Assembly: GCF_026210795.1 (NCBI RefSeq)
Contig: NC_089448.1
Span: 248,001 to 312,000, forward strand
DNA length: 64,000 bases
Direction: 5' to 3'
Source of the DNA: Rhizophagus irregularis
Lineage: Eukaryota; Glomeromycota; Glomeromycetes; Glomerales; Glomeraceae
The notes below the pieces were generated by a model, which was given only the letters and a program-made list of their open reading frames with translations, made no database searches and was not told where the DNA came from. Each line of letters begins with the position of its first letter. The stretch's first letter is position 1. The position numbers and the translations under genes were made by a program. This document shows positions 10,081-21,135 of the stretch, piece by piece.

Positions 10081-11150
10081 TATACTATGGCCCTGCCACA
10101 AGGGACTTCCTAAGAAGTGCACTATGCTCCTCCCATGAAATTACGCATAGCACCATGCCATACCACAACCAACCAGCCCTACTATGAGACTACAGCAAAA
10201 GCTGGTACTCACAGGCTTACAAAGTAAGCACACTATGCTCCCACCCAACGCATAGCATCATGCTGCTCCAATAAAAATACCCAAAGCTAAAAATAATGAA
10301 GAAATAAAAAAAATCATAAAAAAAAATAGAACAACTGAAAAAATAAAAAAGTGCACTTACCTTCAGCCCTACTGTGAGACTGCAGCAAAAACTGGTACTC
10401 ACAGGCTTACAAAGTAAGCACACTATGCTCCCACCCAACGCATAGCATCATGCTGCTCCAATAAAAATACCCAAAGCTAAAAATAATGAAGAAATAAAAA
10501 AAAATCATAAAAAAAAATAAAAAACAACTGAAAAAATAACAAAAAAGTGCACTTACCTTCAGCCCTACTGTGAGACTGCAGCAAAAGCTGGTACTCACAG
10601 GCTTACAAAGTAAGCACACTATGCTCCCACCCAATGCATAGCATCATGCTGCTCCAATAAAAATACCCAAAGCTAAAAATAATGAAGAAATAAAAAAAAT
10701 CATAAAAAAAATAAAAAACAACTGAAAAAATAAAAAAGTGCTCTTACCTTCAGCCCTACTGTGAGACTGCAGCAAAAGCTGGTACTCACAGGCTTACAAA
10801 GTAAGCACACTATGCTCCCACCCAACGCATAGCATCATGCTGCTCCAAAAGAAATACCCAAAGCTAAAAATATAATGAAGAAATAAAAAATAAAGATGAA
10901 AAAAAACTGAAAAATAACAAAAAAGTGCACTTACCTTCGGTCCTATCGCAGGACTGCAGCAAAAACTGGTACCCACGAGCTTACTAAAAGTAAGCGTCTA
11001 TGCTCCAACCCTCGCATAGTACTATACCGCTCCAAGTTCCCAACCAGCCCTACTGTGAGACTGCAGCAAAAGCTGGTACTCACAGGCTTACAAAGTAAGC
11101 ATGCTATGCTCCCACCCATGCATAGCATCATGCTGCTCCATCGAAATACC
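10081..11150. repeat. Satellite of ~190-bp units with internal hairpins
   Basis: The phrase GCCCTACTGTGAGACTGCAG recurs at 10176, 10366, 10562, 10753, about 10940 (diverged) and 11047, giving spacings of 190, 196, 191, 187 and a shortened 107. Each unit has a TGTGAG...CTCACA hairpin and a CATAGTGTGC/GCATGATGCTATG pair. On the minus strand each unit carries AAG|GTAAGT, a T-rich stretch and a TTTTTAG. That strand also has 60-75-codon open frames with the same peptide, but these run through the intron-like part and look spurious. The repeat might be an exon-intron array or a purely structural satellite. Confidence 0.85.
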
Positions 11151-12400
11151 CGAAAGACTACTTTCCAGACGTTTAAAGTATGATGATGAAAACAAAGTTA
11201 ATAAAGACCAAGCAGCTTTCATCATTAAAATAACGGAAAATTGGAAGGTGATAGCGTATTTTACTGAGCAATTACTGAAATGATGGAGACGGCGGTGGGT
11301 ACTTCACTGAAAAAAGATAGTGCGGATCTGATATATAAGGTGCAGAATTTCAAAATGATATAAGGGTTTCAAAGAAGAAGATGAAAACATCTGATATGCA
11401 AACACCAGTTGACTAATCGGCAAACATTTCTACGCCGCTGACACCTCCAGACAGAATATACATGGAGTTAGCAAATATGGGGAGTAGTTAAGGCTGAAGC
11501 TTCGACCAAAACACCTTTAAAATAAGATAATATTACGCCAGAAAAAGTTGTGGAGGTCATAAAGTATTATCGTGCGGCCAAAAAGATAGAGTATGTGCGA
11601 TACCAAGCGTCCAGCAAGGAATTCGAAGGTAAAAGCGAAGCTAACGGAACTGGAAGAGATCTTTACAACAACTTCCAATGATATGGAATGGCAACATATT
11701 AGAACAGAGGCTTTGTACACGTTGAGCAAAGAACAAGGTCTAGGAAGCCTGGATCAGATGAAAGACTGGCTATGAAACATAACAACTTCTTGAGGATGGG
11801 TTATAAAAGCGGAACAAAGTGAAATTTCGCAAGAATACACCATGTTGAACGACTATTTCACAAAATGACTCAAAGACGAGATTAGTACGACGATTTGAGA
11901 GAGGTAGGAGAAAAATGACCTAAGACAGGGAGCCTATAACAGTCCAGAAGCGCTAGCGGCAGTAGCTAGAATAATGCGATGAGAGATTCGAGAGCGAGAG
12001 AAAGAGAAAAGAAAAGACAGAAAGAAGGAGATCTCGCAATAGAAGTCACGTGATTTCACGTAAAAAAAGTTTCCGATAACAAAATTTCATGCGGGTACGA
12101 CGATGATTAGGGTGCAGAATTGAGTAACTGGATTTTGGATTGACGACCCTCCCAGACCAACCATATCATTGCGTCGAACTGCTTTTAGCTTAGTGTTTAA
12201 CATAGTGGTTCTTGATTAGTTTAGAATTCACAAACTTATTGATTTACTTTTTGTAGGGAAGGCCGTGAGAAAGAAGAGGGATAAAACTGGGCGAGTAAAC
12301 CGTTTGGTAATTTTGTCTGGTTTGATCACACTTTCTCCAGATACGGGTTTTTTATAGGGCTAGGGTTGGTTGTGAACTGATTTTAATTTTTTCTTTTTGA
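11151..12400 (+). pseudogene. GC-richer island of decayed coding sequence, family unknown
   Basis: Base composition is clearly richer in G and C than the surroundings. Short plus-strand open pieces look protein-like, such as ERLLSRRLKYDDENKVNKDQ near 11160 and ITPEKVVEVIKYYRAAKKIE near 11530. A lysine/glutamate-rich piece (KAKLTELEEIF) follows at ~11630 and a run of GAGAGAAAGAGAAAAG near 11990. Frames change several times and stops interrupt. I do not recognise the family; a transposon-derived protein is one possibility. Confidence 0.35.
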
Positions 12401-15059
12401 GATTTCTTCACGTTAGGTACAACCACGCACAAAAAAAAAAATAAATAAATTTTTAATTTTTGTTATAGTTATTGTGAGAAAACGAGATTTATTTATTTGC
12501 TTGTTCGTGCTATAGAGTCGCACAACTATTTGGTTGGCGTCTCTAAATATTTCTAAATATTATATATGTACTCGTATTAATTTTATTGTTGCAAAAAAAA
12601 AAAAAGTTAATATGGTCCCAACAAAATACCTAGAAGTCTACTTAAATATTTCCATAGACAGACGGTGAAAAGGACGACTATGGGCTAGAGGAAAGGGGAG
12701 AGACGACGTCCGTAACCTACAAAAGAGAAAGCCGAACGTAACGTTAGTAAACGTTTCACTAAATAAAAAAAAAAACAAAAAAAAAAAGAATTTCGTAAGT
12801 TTACCTGTCCAAGAGGCGTCCGAAGAGCCGTGGTTCTAGACAACAAGAGTGGAAAAAGGTGAGAGAGAGAAGAGCAAAAGGTAGAAAGAATAAGAAGGAA
12901 GAAGGACAAGTGATAAGTGAAAAGGGATAGAGGGTTTTTATAGTTTTTATACTTTATAAATTTATAGAGTATAAAAGTTTTTCCATAAAGATGACTCATG
13001 ATTGTTACGCGTCGCGTATAATTATAATAGGAAATTGTTAACTGATCAAAATCACAATTTGAGGTTCCGATTTCCGATTTAGTATTTGTAGACAAAGTTT
13101 GTTATATTCGACACAATATTTTAGTAAATATGTGATTGTACCTTTTGGGAAATACTATAAAAAAATGTAAAAGTTACTAATGCCGTAAATGGTATTCTAC
13201 ACTACGGTTGAAATTTTTAACTTAAATATCATATTACTAAAAATTTATAAGTATGTATTAATTTAATCTGGTTATTATTAGGATATCATTGGAAAAAATA
13301 CTCTAATAGAATCTCAAACAGAAACTTCATTTCGAGTTATTCTATTTTTAGTTACGGTATAGTTTTGTCATTTTAGTGCGCTGTTATGTATTTTTTTATC
13401 AGGTACGATTTTACGGTACGAATGTACGATAATTATTTGCAGACCATAATGCCTTATTTTTTAAAAAATTGATTATTTCAGTCAATTATATTAACAGGAT
13501 TTAATTTTGTCAAATCATCTGGCCAAAACAATTTTAAAATATTTTTTGTATTACTTCGAGATTTACAGCAGGTATGTTACGAAACCATCTACATAAGATC
13601 ATACCCGCCAGAATTTAAACTAAAATAAATTTAATATTGCTGAGTAATAAAATCACGCTAATAAAATTACGCTGCATCACATTCTACACTTTTTTTTAAT
13701 TTTTATTATAAATTCTGGGGACGGAGTGTGAATCACGCGCTCATAAAAAATCTTTTGGAAAAAACTCCGATAAATGATCATTTTTCTAGTTTTTATTCCG
13801 ACATATGACCAACTTTCTATAAGCCGATAATTTGTCATATAGTTGATTTCTTAGTGCCGGTAAAATGTCATAATTCCGGACAATTTTCGTGATTACGCTG
13901 TGGAAGTTTGTACATGATACTCAAAGATCAAAATTTATGATCACATCGTACCTTACTTATTGCGGATTTACTACGAAATCCCGATGATCAGGAATCCCAA
14001 AACCTGACGTTTCACAAAATTTCAAAGTCACGAGTCATGACATTTCCGACAATAATATCCTCATGAATACAAAAATTTTAAAAAAATTATATTAAAATTT
14101 GCAAAAGTATTATTAAAATTATTAAAATATTTAATATTAAATAAAAAAAAATAAAAATATTTTTAATTGTTACTTTATTTTTTATGACGTATTAATATAA
14201 AAATTTTAAATTTTACAAATAAAAAACGTTAATTCTTGCGAAACATTCAAATTTATTACATACCAATAAAAAATATTAATAGTTATAACATTATTACGTT
14301 TGAAAATTTTTTTTTTTTTAAAAAAAAAGAATGATAATAAATTTCGGGATAATGAGTGTGAGATTTTAAATTTTTGGTCAGGATTGTAATAACGGGAATC
14401 TGATCGTCGGAATTGTAATAACGGGATTCTGATCGTCGGAATTTTGAATGATTCCCTTATCACATCATATCGTATAAATAAATCACATGTATATGCAGTA
14501 TTGAAAGACTATTATATTAGTCTATTATTTTTTTTTGAAAAAAAAAAATATTAAGCTTATCTTTCAGTATCACAAGTTTATCATGGTTTATAGATTTACA
14601 GATTCATGTCTTCTATTATATTAAGTGTCGTTCTATTCTATATATTTTTATGCTTATTTAACAATACTCAGGGGAACGGTTCCGGAAACAATGAGTTCGG
14701 AACTCGAATAATATGGTGCTACGTCGATTAATGATCATCCGATGTAGCAAGAACCAAAATATGAGCTAGAACCAAAAACATTTGACAATTATAAATATAT
14801 GTAATAATGATTATATGATGATAATAATGAACGTATTAGAATTGTTAACGATGTCACCATAAAGATTACATAATTTTCTAATTACATATATTTTTCAAAA
14901 ATAAAATTGCCTGTAATAAAATTATTTGCAATAATAATTGTAAAAAATAATAATGATTATTTTTTAATGATTATATTAGATTTATTAATTCAATTAATTA
15001 AATAAATCAATATTCTTAAGTTAAAATATTAAAGATAAACTTCCTTATTAAAGATGTTA
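12401..15059. other. Intergenic DNA with minor repeats
   Basis: No gene is recognised. A ~29-bp direct repeat containing AATAACGGGAWTCTGATCGTC occurs twice at about 14388-14445. Poly-T/poly-A inverted tracts occur near 14307-14328 and 14527-14550. Open frames at 12685-13095 and 14206-14463 (minus) have no motif and low-complexity composition. Confidence 0.4.
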
Positions 15060-15307
15060 ATATTTTTAACCGAAGTTGGATCATGAACGTCATGTGGAAC
15101 GTCTGATCATCATAATGGTCGCACAGGGAGCCTATTTATTATTAACTCCTTTTTTTGAAATTTTTTTCTTTCTTTTTTATTTTTTTTTTAAAAAAAAAGA
15201 AAGAAAAATTATTGTATAACATTTTGTAATAATAAATACCCGAAAAAATTTTCAATTATAGAAGATTTATTTTTAAAAATCAATTTTCGTTATTTTTGGA
15301 TAAAAAA
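15060..15307 (+). promoter_or_regulatory. Upstream region of the plus-strand F-box gene with the conserved block
   Basis: Read on the minus strand, 15070-15128 gives CTGTGCGACCATTATGATGA followed by TCAGACGTTCCACATGA, the same block seen before the other subfamily members. A T-run/A-run inverted pair (about 15150-15208) lies between the block and the ATG, as it does before several paralogs. Function is inferred from conservation of position only. Confidence 0.5.
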
Positions 15308-16783
15308 ATGTCAAAACTCAATAAAGATATTCTTTTCTTAATATTTGAAGAATTACAAGATGATTCGAAATCCCTCTTTTCATGTCTAATGGTTAATAGA
15401 ACTTGGTGTGAAATTGTAATTCCAATTTTATGGAGGAATCCTTGGTGTTATGACATTAAGTATTATAATAAAAGTTATTTATTTGCAATTATTGTTTCTT
15501 ATTTATCAGATGATATTAAAGAATCTCTAACGAAACAAGGAAGTCAATTACCGTTAGTTTCATATCAAGTACTTTTATTTGATTATTTATCTTTTTGTAG
15601 AAGTATTAATGTTAAGACTATAAGAAGTATAACTTCTATTGGATCTTATATGACTTATAATCAATTTCTTTTACAACAAGAATTTTATAGCCTCTTTATG
15701 AAGAAATTTCCAGAGTTAAAGTATTTGAATATGAAATCTATTAAACATCAAATATTTTATTTTCCAGAAGCTAAGTTTCGTTTTGAATCACTTTATGAAT
15801 TAGTATGTGACACATCAATAGACCCTTCATATTTTTATGGGCTGGCATGGATATGTCAACATATACATAGACTCATCGTTGTTAATGTAAACCCACAAGT
15901 TTATCATGCGATTGCTAAATTAATTAAGGTACAGAAAAATTTAAAATATTTTGAATGGGAAGATGATTATGGGTTACCCACTACCGGATCAGATCCTTAT
16001 AAAGAGATTCTTCTTGCATTAGAAAAAAAGGTAGATACTATCAACCATTTAAAATTATTCTTCATATATAAAGATCGTACATCACAAAAGGTACTTCCAA
16101 AATTTCATAAATTAAAAACATTAATAACTGATTTTGGACCTTTTAGTGAAGAACAATTAAAATTTTTTATTTATCGTGATCTTGAAATCTTTGAAATAGA
16201 TTATTATGAATTAAAAGCAGCTTCTATTATAATTGAAAATAGTGGAGGGAAATTAAAGAAAATATTTTTTGTATCATCTTATGAACTTGATGATTATATA
16301 AATAATTTTGATGATGATTCACGTATTTTTATTCGTAGAGTTTATGAAAGTTGTCCTTTAGTTGAATATTTATCACTTGTATTTCCACCATCAAAGGAAC
16401 ATTTTAATGAATTTGAAAAATTATTAAAAATTTGTCAAAATTTGAAATCATTATTTTTAATAATATATATGAATGAAGTAGAACCTGAAAAAAAATTACT
16501 TTTAGAAAATGGAGAAGAATTATTAAAAATATTAATCAGATCAGCACCAACTAATTTAAGAGAAATTAGATTTCTTTATGATGTAGAATTTTCTTTGGAA
16601 GCTTTGGAAGAATTTTTAGAAAAATGGAGGGGTCGACCTATACTTTCCATACTTACATGTAGACCTATTTATAAAGAAGAAAATTATGTAAAATTGATTA
16701 ATAAATATAAAAATAATGGAATAATTAAAGATTTTAGATGTGAATCATTTATGAATGTAGTAAATATTAACTTCAATATATGA
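15308..16783 (+). CDS. F-box protein with LRR-like C-terminal region (plus-strand copy)
   Basis: Intronless, 491 aa from ATG 15308. The frame is open slightly further upstream, but without an ATG, and all paralogs start MSKLNKD. The F-box is in residues ~1-45 (ILFLIFEELQDDSKSLFSC, VNRTWCE, LWRNPWCYD). Subfamily landmarks follow in order: LSFCRSINV, ELKYLNMKSIKHQIF, CDTSIDPSYFYGL, LVEYLSLVFPPSKEHFNEF, ICQNLKSL, SAPTNLREIRF, WRGRP and a final IIKDFRCESF. Probable role: substrate-recognition subunit of an SCF ubiquitin ligase, target unknown. It is the only member of the subfamily in this window on the plus strand. No break is seen. Confidence 0.9.
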   Translation: MSKLNKDILFLIFEELQDDSKSLFSCLMVNRTWCEIVIPILWRNPWCYDIKYYNKSYLFAIIVSYLSDDIKESLTKQGSQLPLVSYQVLLFDYLSFCRSINVKTIRSITSIGSYMTYNQFLLQQEFYSLFMKKFPELKYLNMKSIKHQIFYFPEAKFRFESLYELVCDTSIDPSYFYGLAWICQHIHRLIVVNVNPQVYHAIAKLIKVQKNLKYFEWEDDYGLPTTGSDPYKEILLALEKKVDTINHLKLFFIYKDRTSQKVLPKFHKLKTLITDFGPFSEEQLKFFIYRDLEIFEIDYYELKAASIIIENSGGKLKKIFFVSSYELDDYINNFDDDSRIFIRRVYESCPLVEYLSLVFPPSKEHFNEFEKLLKICQNLKSLFLIIYMNEVEPEKKLLLENGEELLKILIRSAPTNLREIRFLYDVEFSLEALEEFLEKWRGRPILSILTCRPIYKEENYVKLINKYKNNGIIKDFRCESFMNVVNINFNI

Positions 16784-17251
16784 GATATAAATATTTTTTT
16801 GTTTTAATTTTAACTAGTAGGGATATATATTATAGTAGATAGGGTTGATTGATTATAATTTCTATGATAAATAAACGTGCTTTACTGTGTATAGCAATTG
16901 TATTATCTAATTTTTCTTATTAATAAATAATTTTACAAACATACCAAAAATACCGTTTTTTTAGTTGATCCGATTTTATTATAAAATTTTTTAAGCCACA
17001 ATTATCACAATTTTCGTGTATATGAAACGTAAAATTATTAAATAAAAATATATATACTTCGATTTTAAAGTTCCTTTATACACTATAAACTTACTTACCA
17101 GCAATGGAAATGTATAGTAAATCCATTAAGAGGACGAACCGGATTAATGAACATATAAAGGTTGTCTTTTTTGTTTTTTCACTTCATGTCTGCTATATAG
17201 AAGCGATAAGGAATAATATTAAATTTATATGTTTTTATTTTTATTTTATAG
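16784..17251. other. Intergenic DNA, nothing recognised
   Basis: 3' flank of the F-box gene. No motif-bearing frame or repeat is visible. Confidence 0.4.
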
Positions 17252-17536
17252 ATTTTACGTGGAGTTATAAATGAACGTCCCAATTATTATTTGGATGAAA
17301 TTGTAGGAGAGACGATTAGAGAAACTAGCAAAGAGGTTCTATATCCACATTATACAAACAAGAAATAAGGTCAGTATATTTGTCATTTTATTTCACTTTT
17401 ATATTAAAATCACAATAATTTAAATCTTTTAGTTAGAAAATCAACAAGAGAAAGGAGTGATTTATTAAAAGCTGATTATTCTTTTACTATTGGTAATGAA
17501 TATCAAGCAGAACAGTTGATCTTCCTAACGAGATGA
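17252..17536 (+). pseudogene. Tc1/mariner-type transposase fragment
   Basis: After an intron-like ...TTATAG the frame reads ILRGVINERPNYYLDEIVGE and on through TSKEV to a stop. A second piece after TCTTTTAG reads RERSDLLKADYSFTIGNEYQ followed by AEQLIFL. Known: the order Y-L-D-E-I, then ERN/S-x-LL, then EYxxEQLIFLDE is typical of Tc1-like DDE transposases common in fungi. The first catalytic Asp that should follow IFL is lost (TR then stop) and the rest of the enzyme is missing. A dead fragment. Confidence 0.6.
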
Positions 17537-18131
17537 AAGGACTTTATCAAGACACTATGTATACGTGTATACGGTATTCACAAAAATCAAGTAACATTTA
17601 AAAAGTAGTTTTTTTTAGTTGTATTAGATATACATATGATATTACCTGTTCTTATAAGATGGGTTTATTACATGTGATATCATGAAAGCTGTTGTGATTT
17701 CGTACATTTATTTTATTTCAAGACATAAGTATTTTTTTCGCGTTTATACTTTATAACATTATGTCACATTTATATTTACGTAAGCGTAACTACAATTAAA
17801 TTTGAAATATTTATCATTAAAAAACTTCTAATTTTAATGCTTCTAATTTGTATTTACCTGATAAATCCTTATCCTTGTTACAGTATATGAGGAAAAGGTA
17901 AATGTGATAAAGGTGTAGTAAAGTGTTTTCTCTTTCTCCATATTCATCCAATTACTGTATAACATGAATTTATTAATAATTTTTTGCTTCCCTAACAAGT
18001 TTTGTTTTTACTCCACTTTTTACTGATTTTTAAATTTATAAAATCACAAAATTTCTACCAAATTTTCATAATTATTAATTATTTTTTTTTATTTATAAAA
18101 AATTGAAATGTTCCTATATTTTAATACAATT
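17537..18131. other. Intergenic DNA, nothing recognised
   Basis: AT-rich stretch between the Tc1 fragment and the 3' end of the next F-box gene. No supported feature. Confidence 0.4.
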
Positions 18132-19697
18132 TTAATCAATATCCATTATAAAAGTATTAATATCAATAAATAATTCATTATAACTTTGTACTCTAATATT
18201 ATAAAATTTAAATTCTTCCAATTCATCTTTTGAATTTGATAAATCACCACTTTTCATATGATGTTCAGAAGTAAAAGTATTTTTAATAGCTAAATTTTTA
18301 ACTTTTTTCTTTTTCATAATATATTCTTTTATAAAAGGTAAAATATCAATATCATGACAATATTTTGGTGTTATATTATTAATTAATAATTTTTTAAAGA
18401 AAGTATTTTGAGAATTTTTTAAGAAAATTTCAAAATCAATTATATTAATATTAAGAGCCAAATTTAAATATTCTAATTTAAAAGGAAGGATTTGACCTAA
18501 ATTTTGTAAAATAATTGAACTAATATATTCAACATTATAATTTGGTAAACAAAAATAAATTGAAAGATAATTTAAATTATTTTTAATACTTTCAATTAAA
18601 TTAAATATTAAAGAATTAATATGAGGTTCAATTTTACATAAATTAAGAAATTTAATATTTTTAGAATATTTTGGTATTAATTCAAATAAATTAATTAATT
18701 GTTGTTTAAATAATAAAGATAAATTATAACCAGAACTAAAACCAAAATTTTCTAAATAATTACCAGATTTTTGTAATAATAATAATAATGAATCATCAAT
18801 TTGTGATCTTTTATCTAATAATAAAGATTTTAATTTAAATGGTCTAGTTAAATTAATAATTTGTTGAGTAAAACCAGAACAATAAATTATATGAACAGAT
18901 TCTAATACACATAATTTTTCAAATATATTATCTAAATTATTTATATTCTTAAAATCAATATAATAAAAAATGATTGTATTTAAAGTATTAGAACAATTAA
19001 AACATTTAGATAATAATAAAGGTTGATATAAAGATGAAAAATCACGTCTAAACATAATTTTTTTAAGATTTTGATGAGAATTAATTATTTGTGATATACG
19101 ATTTTTAATTTGTGTATTTAAAGAAATGATAGAAAGGTTTAAATTTTTAATATTATGAATAAAATTTGGATTTTGTAAAATTAATTCAAGAACATTATCA
19201 CAATATGTACCAAAAGAAGCATTTATCTCAATTTCAAAAGTATGTAAATTTATTTCATTATCAATAAATATTTTAAATAATGCCATAGAAATTGATTTTC
19301 TAAAATTATCTCTTGAAAAATATCTATTTCCAACTATTGAAGTTCTTTTAAATCTCCACATTCCAATTGAAGAAATAACTTTTCTTGTATTCATATATTT
19401 TAAAAAACTAGGATAATTAAATAATGTATTTGAAGGTAATGGATTTTTATTAATTTTATATTCATTTAATTCTGTTTTTAAATCATCTTCTAAATTATGA
19501 AAATAAATTTCAACAACATTATAATTTTTTGTAGGAAATGAAAATGTATTTTCCCATAATAATGGAATCGCAAAACGACACCATAACCTGTTAACTAAAA
19601 CACATGAATGTAAAGTTGAATAATCATCCCGAAAATATTTTATGATTTCATATATTAATTCAGGTAAATCACCTGAAAATATTTTTGAACAAGACAT
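18132..19697 (-). CDS. F-box protein of a second subfamily
   Basis: Intronless, 521 aa. The F-box is at residues ~10-55: DLPELIYEIIKYF, then STLHSCVLVNRLWCRFAIP and LLWENTFSF. This differs from the MSKLNKD subfamily but keeps the same V-N-R-x-W-C and L-W core. The remainder is Leu/Asn/Ile-rich with irregular LRR-like strands (IKNLNLSIISLN, IKFLNLCKIE, LEYLNLALNI). Asparagine-rich stretches reflect the AT-rich codon bias. Probable role: SCF ubiquitin-ligase adaptor. No conserved upstream block is seen before it. Confidence 0.88.
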   Translation of the reverse strand: MSCSKIFSGDLPELIYEIIKYFRDDYSTLHSCVLVNRLWCRFAIPLLWENTFSFPTKNYNVVEIYFHNLEDDLKTELNEYKINKNPLPSNTLFNYPSFLKYMNTRKVISSIGMWRFKRTSIVGNRYFSRDNFRKSISMALFKIFIDNEINLHTFEIEINASFGTYCDNVLELILQNPNFIHNIKNLNLSIISLNTQIKNRISQIINSHQNLKKIMFRRDFSSLYQPLLLSKCFNCSNTLNTIIFYYIDFKNINNLDNIFEKLCVLESVHIIYCSGFTQQIINLTRPFKLKSLLLDKRSQIDDSLLLLLQKSGNYLENFGFSSGYNLSLLFKQQLINLFELIPKYSKNIKFLNLCKIEPHINSLIFNLIESIKNNLNYLSIYFCLPNYNVEYISSIILQNLGQILPFKLEYLNLALNINIIDFEIFLKNSQNTFFKKLLINNITPKYCHDIDILPFIKEYIMKKKKVKNLAIKNTFTSEHHMKSGDLSNSKDELEEFKFYNIRVQSYNELFIDINTFIMDID

Positions 19698-20734
19698 ATC
19701 GTTGATATCGAAGGGAGAGTTAGAAAGTATAATATCGGCAATTGTGACAACATATTATGTTGATAGTGATTGCGCCTAATTATTGAACACATGATTAATT
19801 AAGTTGGTAAACTTAATTTTGGCCAGTATTAAAATTCGATAATCTTAATTCCGGTCAAAATTAAAAATACACCGAATATAGTTTAACGTAATATCATACT
19901 GTTCAAGTATTCATTTTGAAAAAGTAATTGGCGTTTAATGTTAAAATTAACCTATTTTTAGTTTAAAATGAAAATTCATTCAAATTCAGTTAAAGCAAAT
20001 TTTTTTTTTAATTTGGTAAATCGTAAAATTATTATTCATCAACGATATTTGAAATTTGATATGCCGTAAATCTTACCAGACAAATTTTTATTTAGTGATA
20101 ATCAAATTTAATACTAACCAATTTTAGTTTCAATTTTAGTTTAAAATGAAAATTTATTTTTTTTAATCATAAAATTATTATTTATCGACGATGTTTTGAA
20201 ATGTGATGTACCGGAAAAAAAATAATTTTATGATACATAATAAAATGAGTTTCTAAAAATTTAATTATAATAACGATTTATAATCAAATTTATTTTAGTA
20301 ATCAAACTATTATTTATTGAAAATGGATTTTTTTGTCGGTAATAATAATAATTGTACCAATCAGATAACAACAATTGCTGTGCCACAAAAATTTTTATTT
20401 TTCTTTTTATCGAAAGATACTTTAAACTTATCGTCATTATTGTAATTATAATGATATTTTCAAAAAAGAATAAAACATGATATAATTTAATATATTAAAA
20501 TAATAAAAAGTTTAATTGTTAAAAAATGAGGTTAGTATAATGGTAAAAGTGATGTTAGCTGTTAGTGCTTTTTTTTTCATATGAAATCGAAGAAAATGCA
20601 TCATGTAGATCTCTAATTAGAAGCAATGATTTATGTAACACGAGACTTTTTTTGACTTTTCTATACTTTTTTAATATTTTCAGTATTACATAAGTTAAAC
20701 CTTTTATAGTCAATCATTATAAGTTATTTTGTCA
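19698..20734. other. Intergenic DNA with a tRNA-like fragment
   Basis: No gene is recognised. At 20526-20578 the phrase GGTTAGTATAATGGTA resembles a tRNA 5' part with an A-box and is followed by a run of nine T, but no B-box or closing stem is seen. Near 19805-19870 the motif TTTTGGCCAG/TTCCGGTCAAAA recurs in inverted form. Confidence 0.35.
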
Positions 20735-21135
20735 ACTCTATAACTTTCATTAATTATAAATGATAGGATAAAAATGCCGATTTTTTGAGTTGTACATAGA
20801 GTGATAGAGATACTGTCAAAATCGTTACAATTGGATATAAAAATTAGGCGTGTACATGATACATTTATTATATAAATCCCAAAATTTAGAATTATATGTA
20901 TTTTTTATTATTCTACGATTTTTATTAATTATAAAAGATAGGTTAAAAATGCCGATTTTAAGTTATATAATAGAGAAATGTTAAAAAATTGGGCGTTTTG
21001 CGTGTCAAAAATTTTAGAATTACTGATATGTATTTTTTATCATTATACAATTCTTATTAATTACAAAAAAAGATTAAAGATAGGTTAAAATGCCAATTTT
21101 GAGTTATATATAGAGAAACTACTAAAATACTTTAC
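20735..21135. repeat. Three degenerate tandem copies of a ~155-bp unit
   Basis: The phrase GATAGGWTAAAAATGCCGAT followed by TTTGAGTT and ATAGAG recurs near 20763, 20938 and 21078. TTTTTATCATTATAC-like tails lie between copies. Not coding. Confidence 0.6.

Noticed and set aside
10217-11131. Series of 60-75-codon minus-strand frames with repeated MGGSIVCLLCKPV peptides
   Set aside because: They are the satellite translated, running through intron-like T tracts; no start context or conservation beyond the DNA repeat.
10081-11150. CRISPR-like array
   Set aside because: Units are ~190 bp, almost wholly repeated without unique spacers, in a eukaryotic context with no cas genes.
12685-13095. 136-codon minus-strand frame
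   Set aside because: Ser/Leu/Phe low-complexity and no motif; probably chance in pyrimidine-rich DNA.
14206-14463. 85-codon minus-strand frame
   Set aside because: Built on a short direct repeat and a poly-T tract; no protein features.
20526-20578. Functional tRNA gene
   Set aside because: No B-box, no acceptor stem pairing and only ~50 bp before the T-run.
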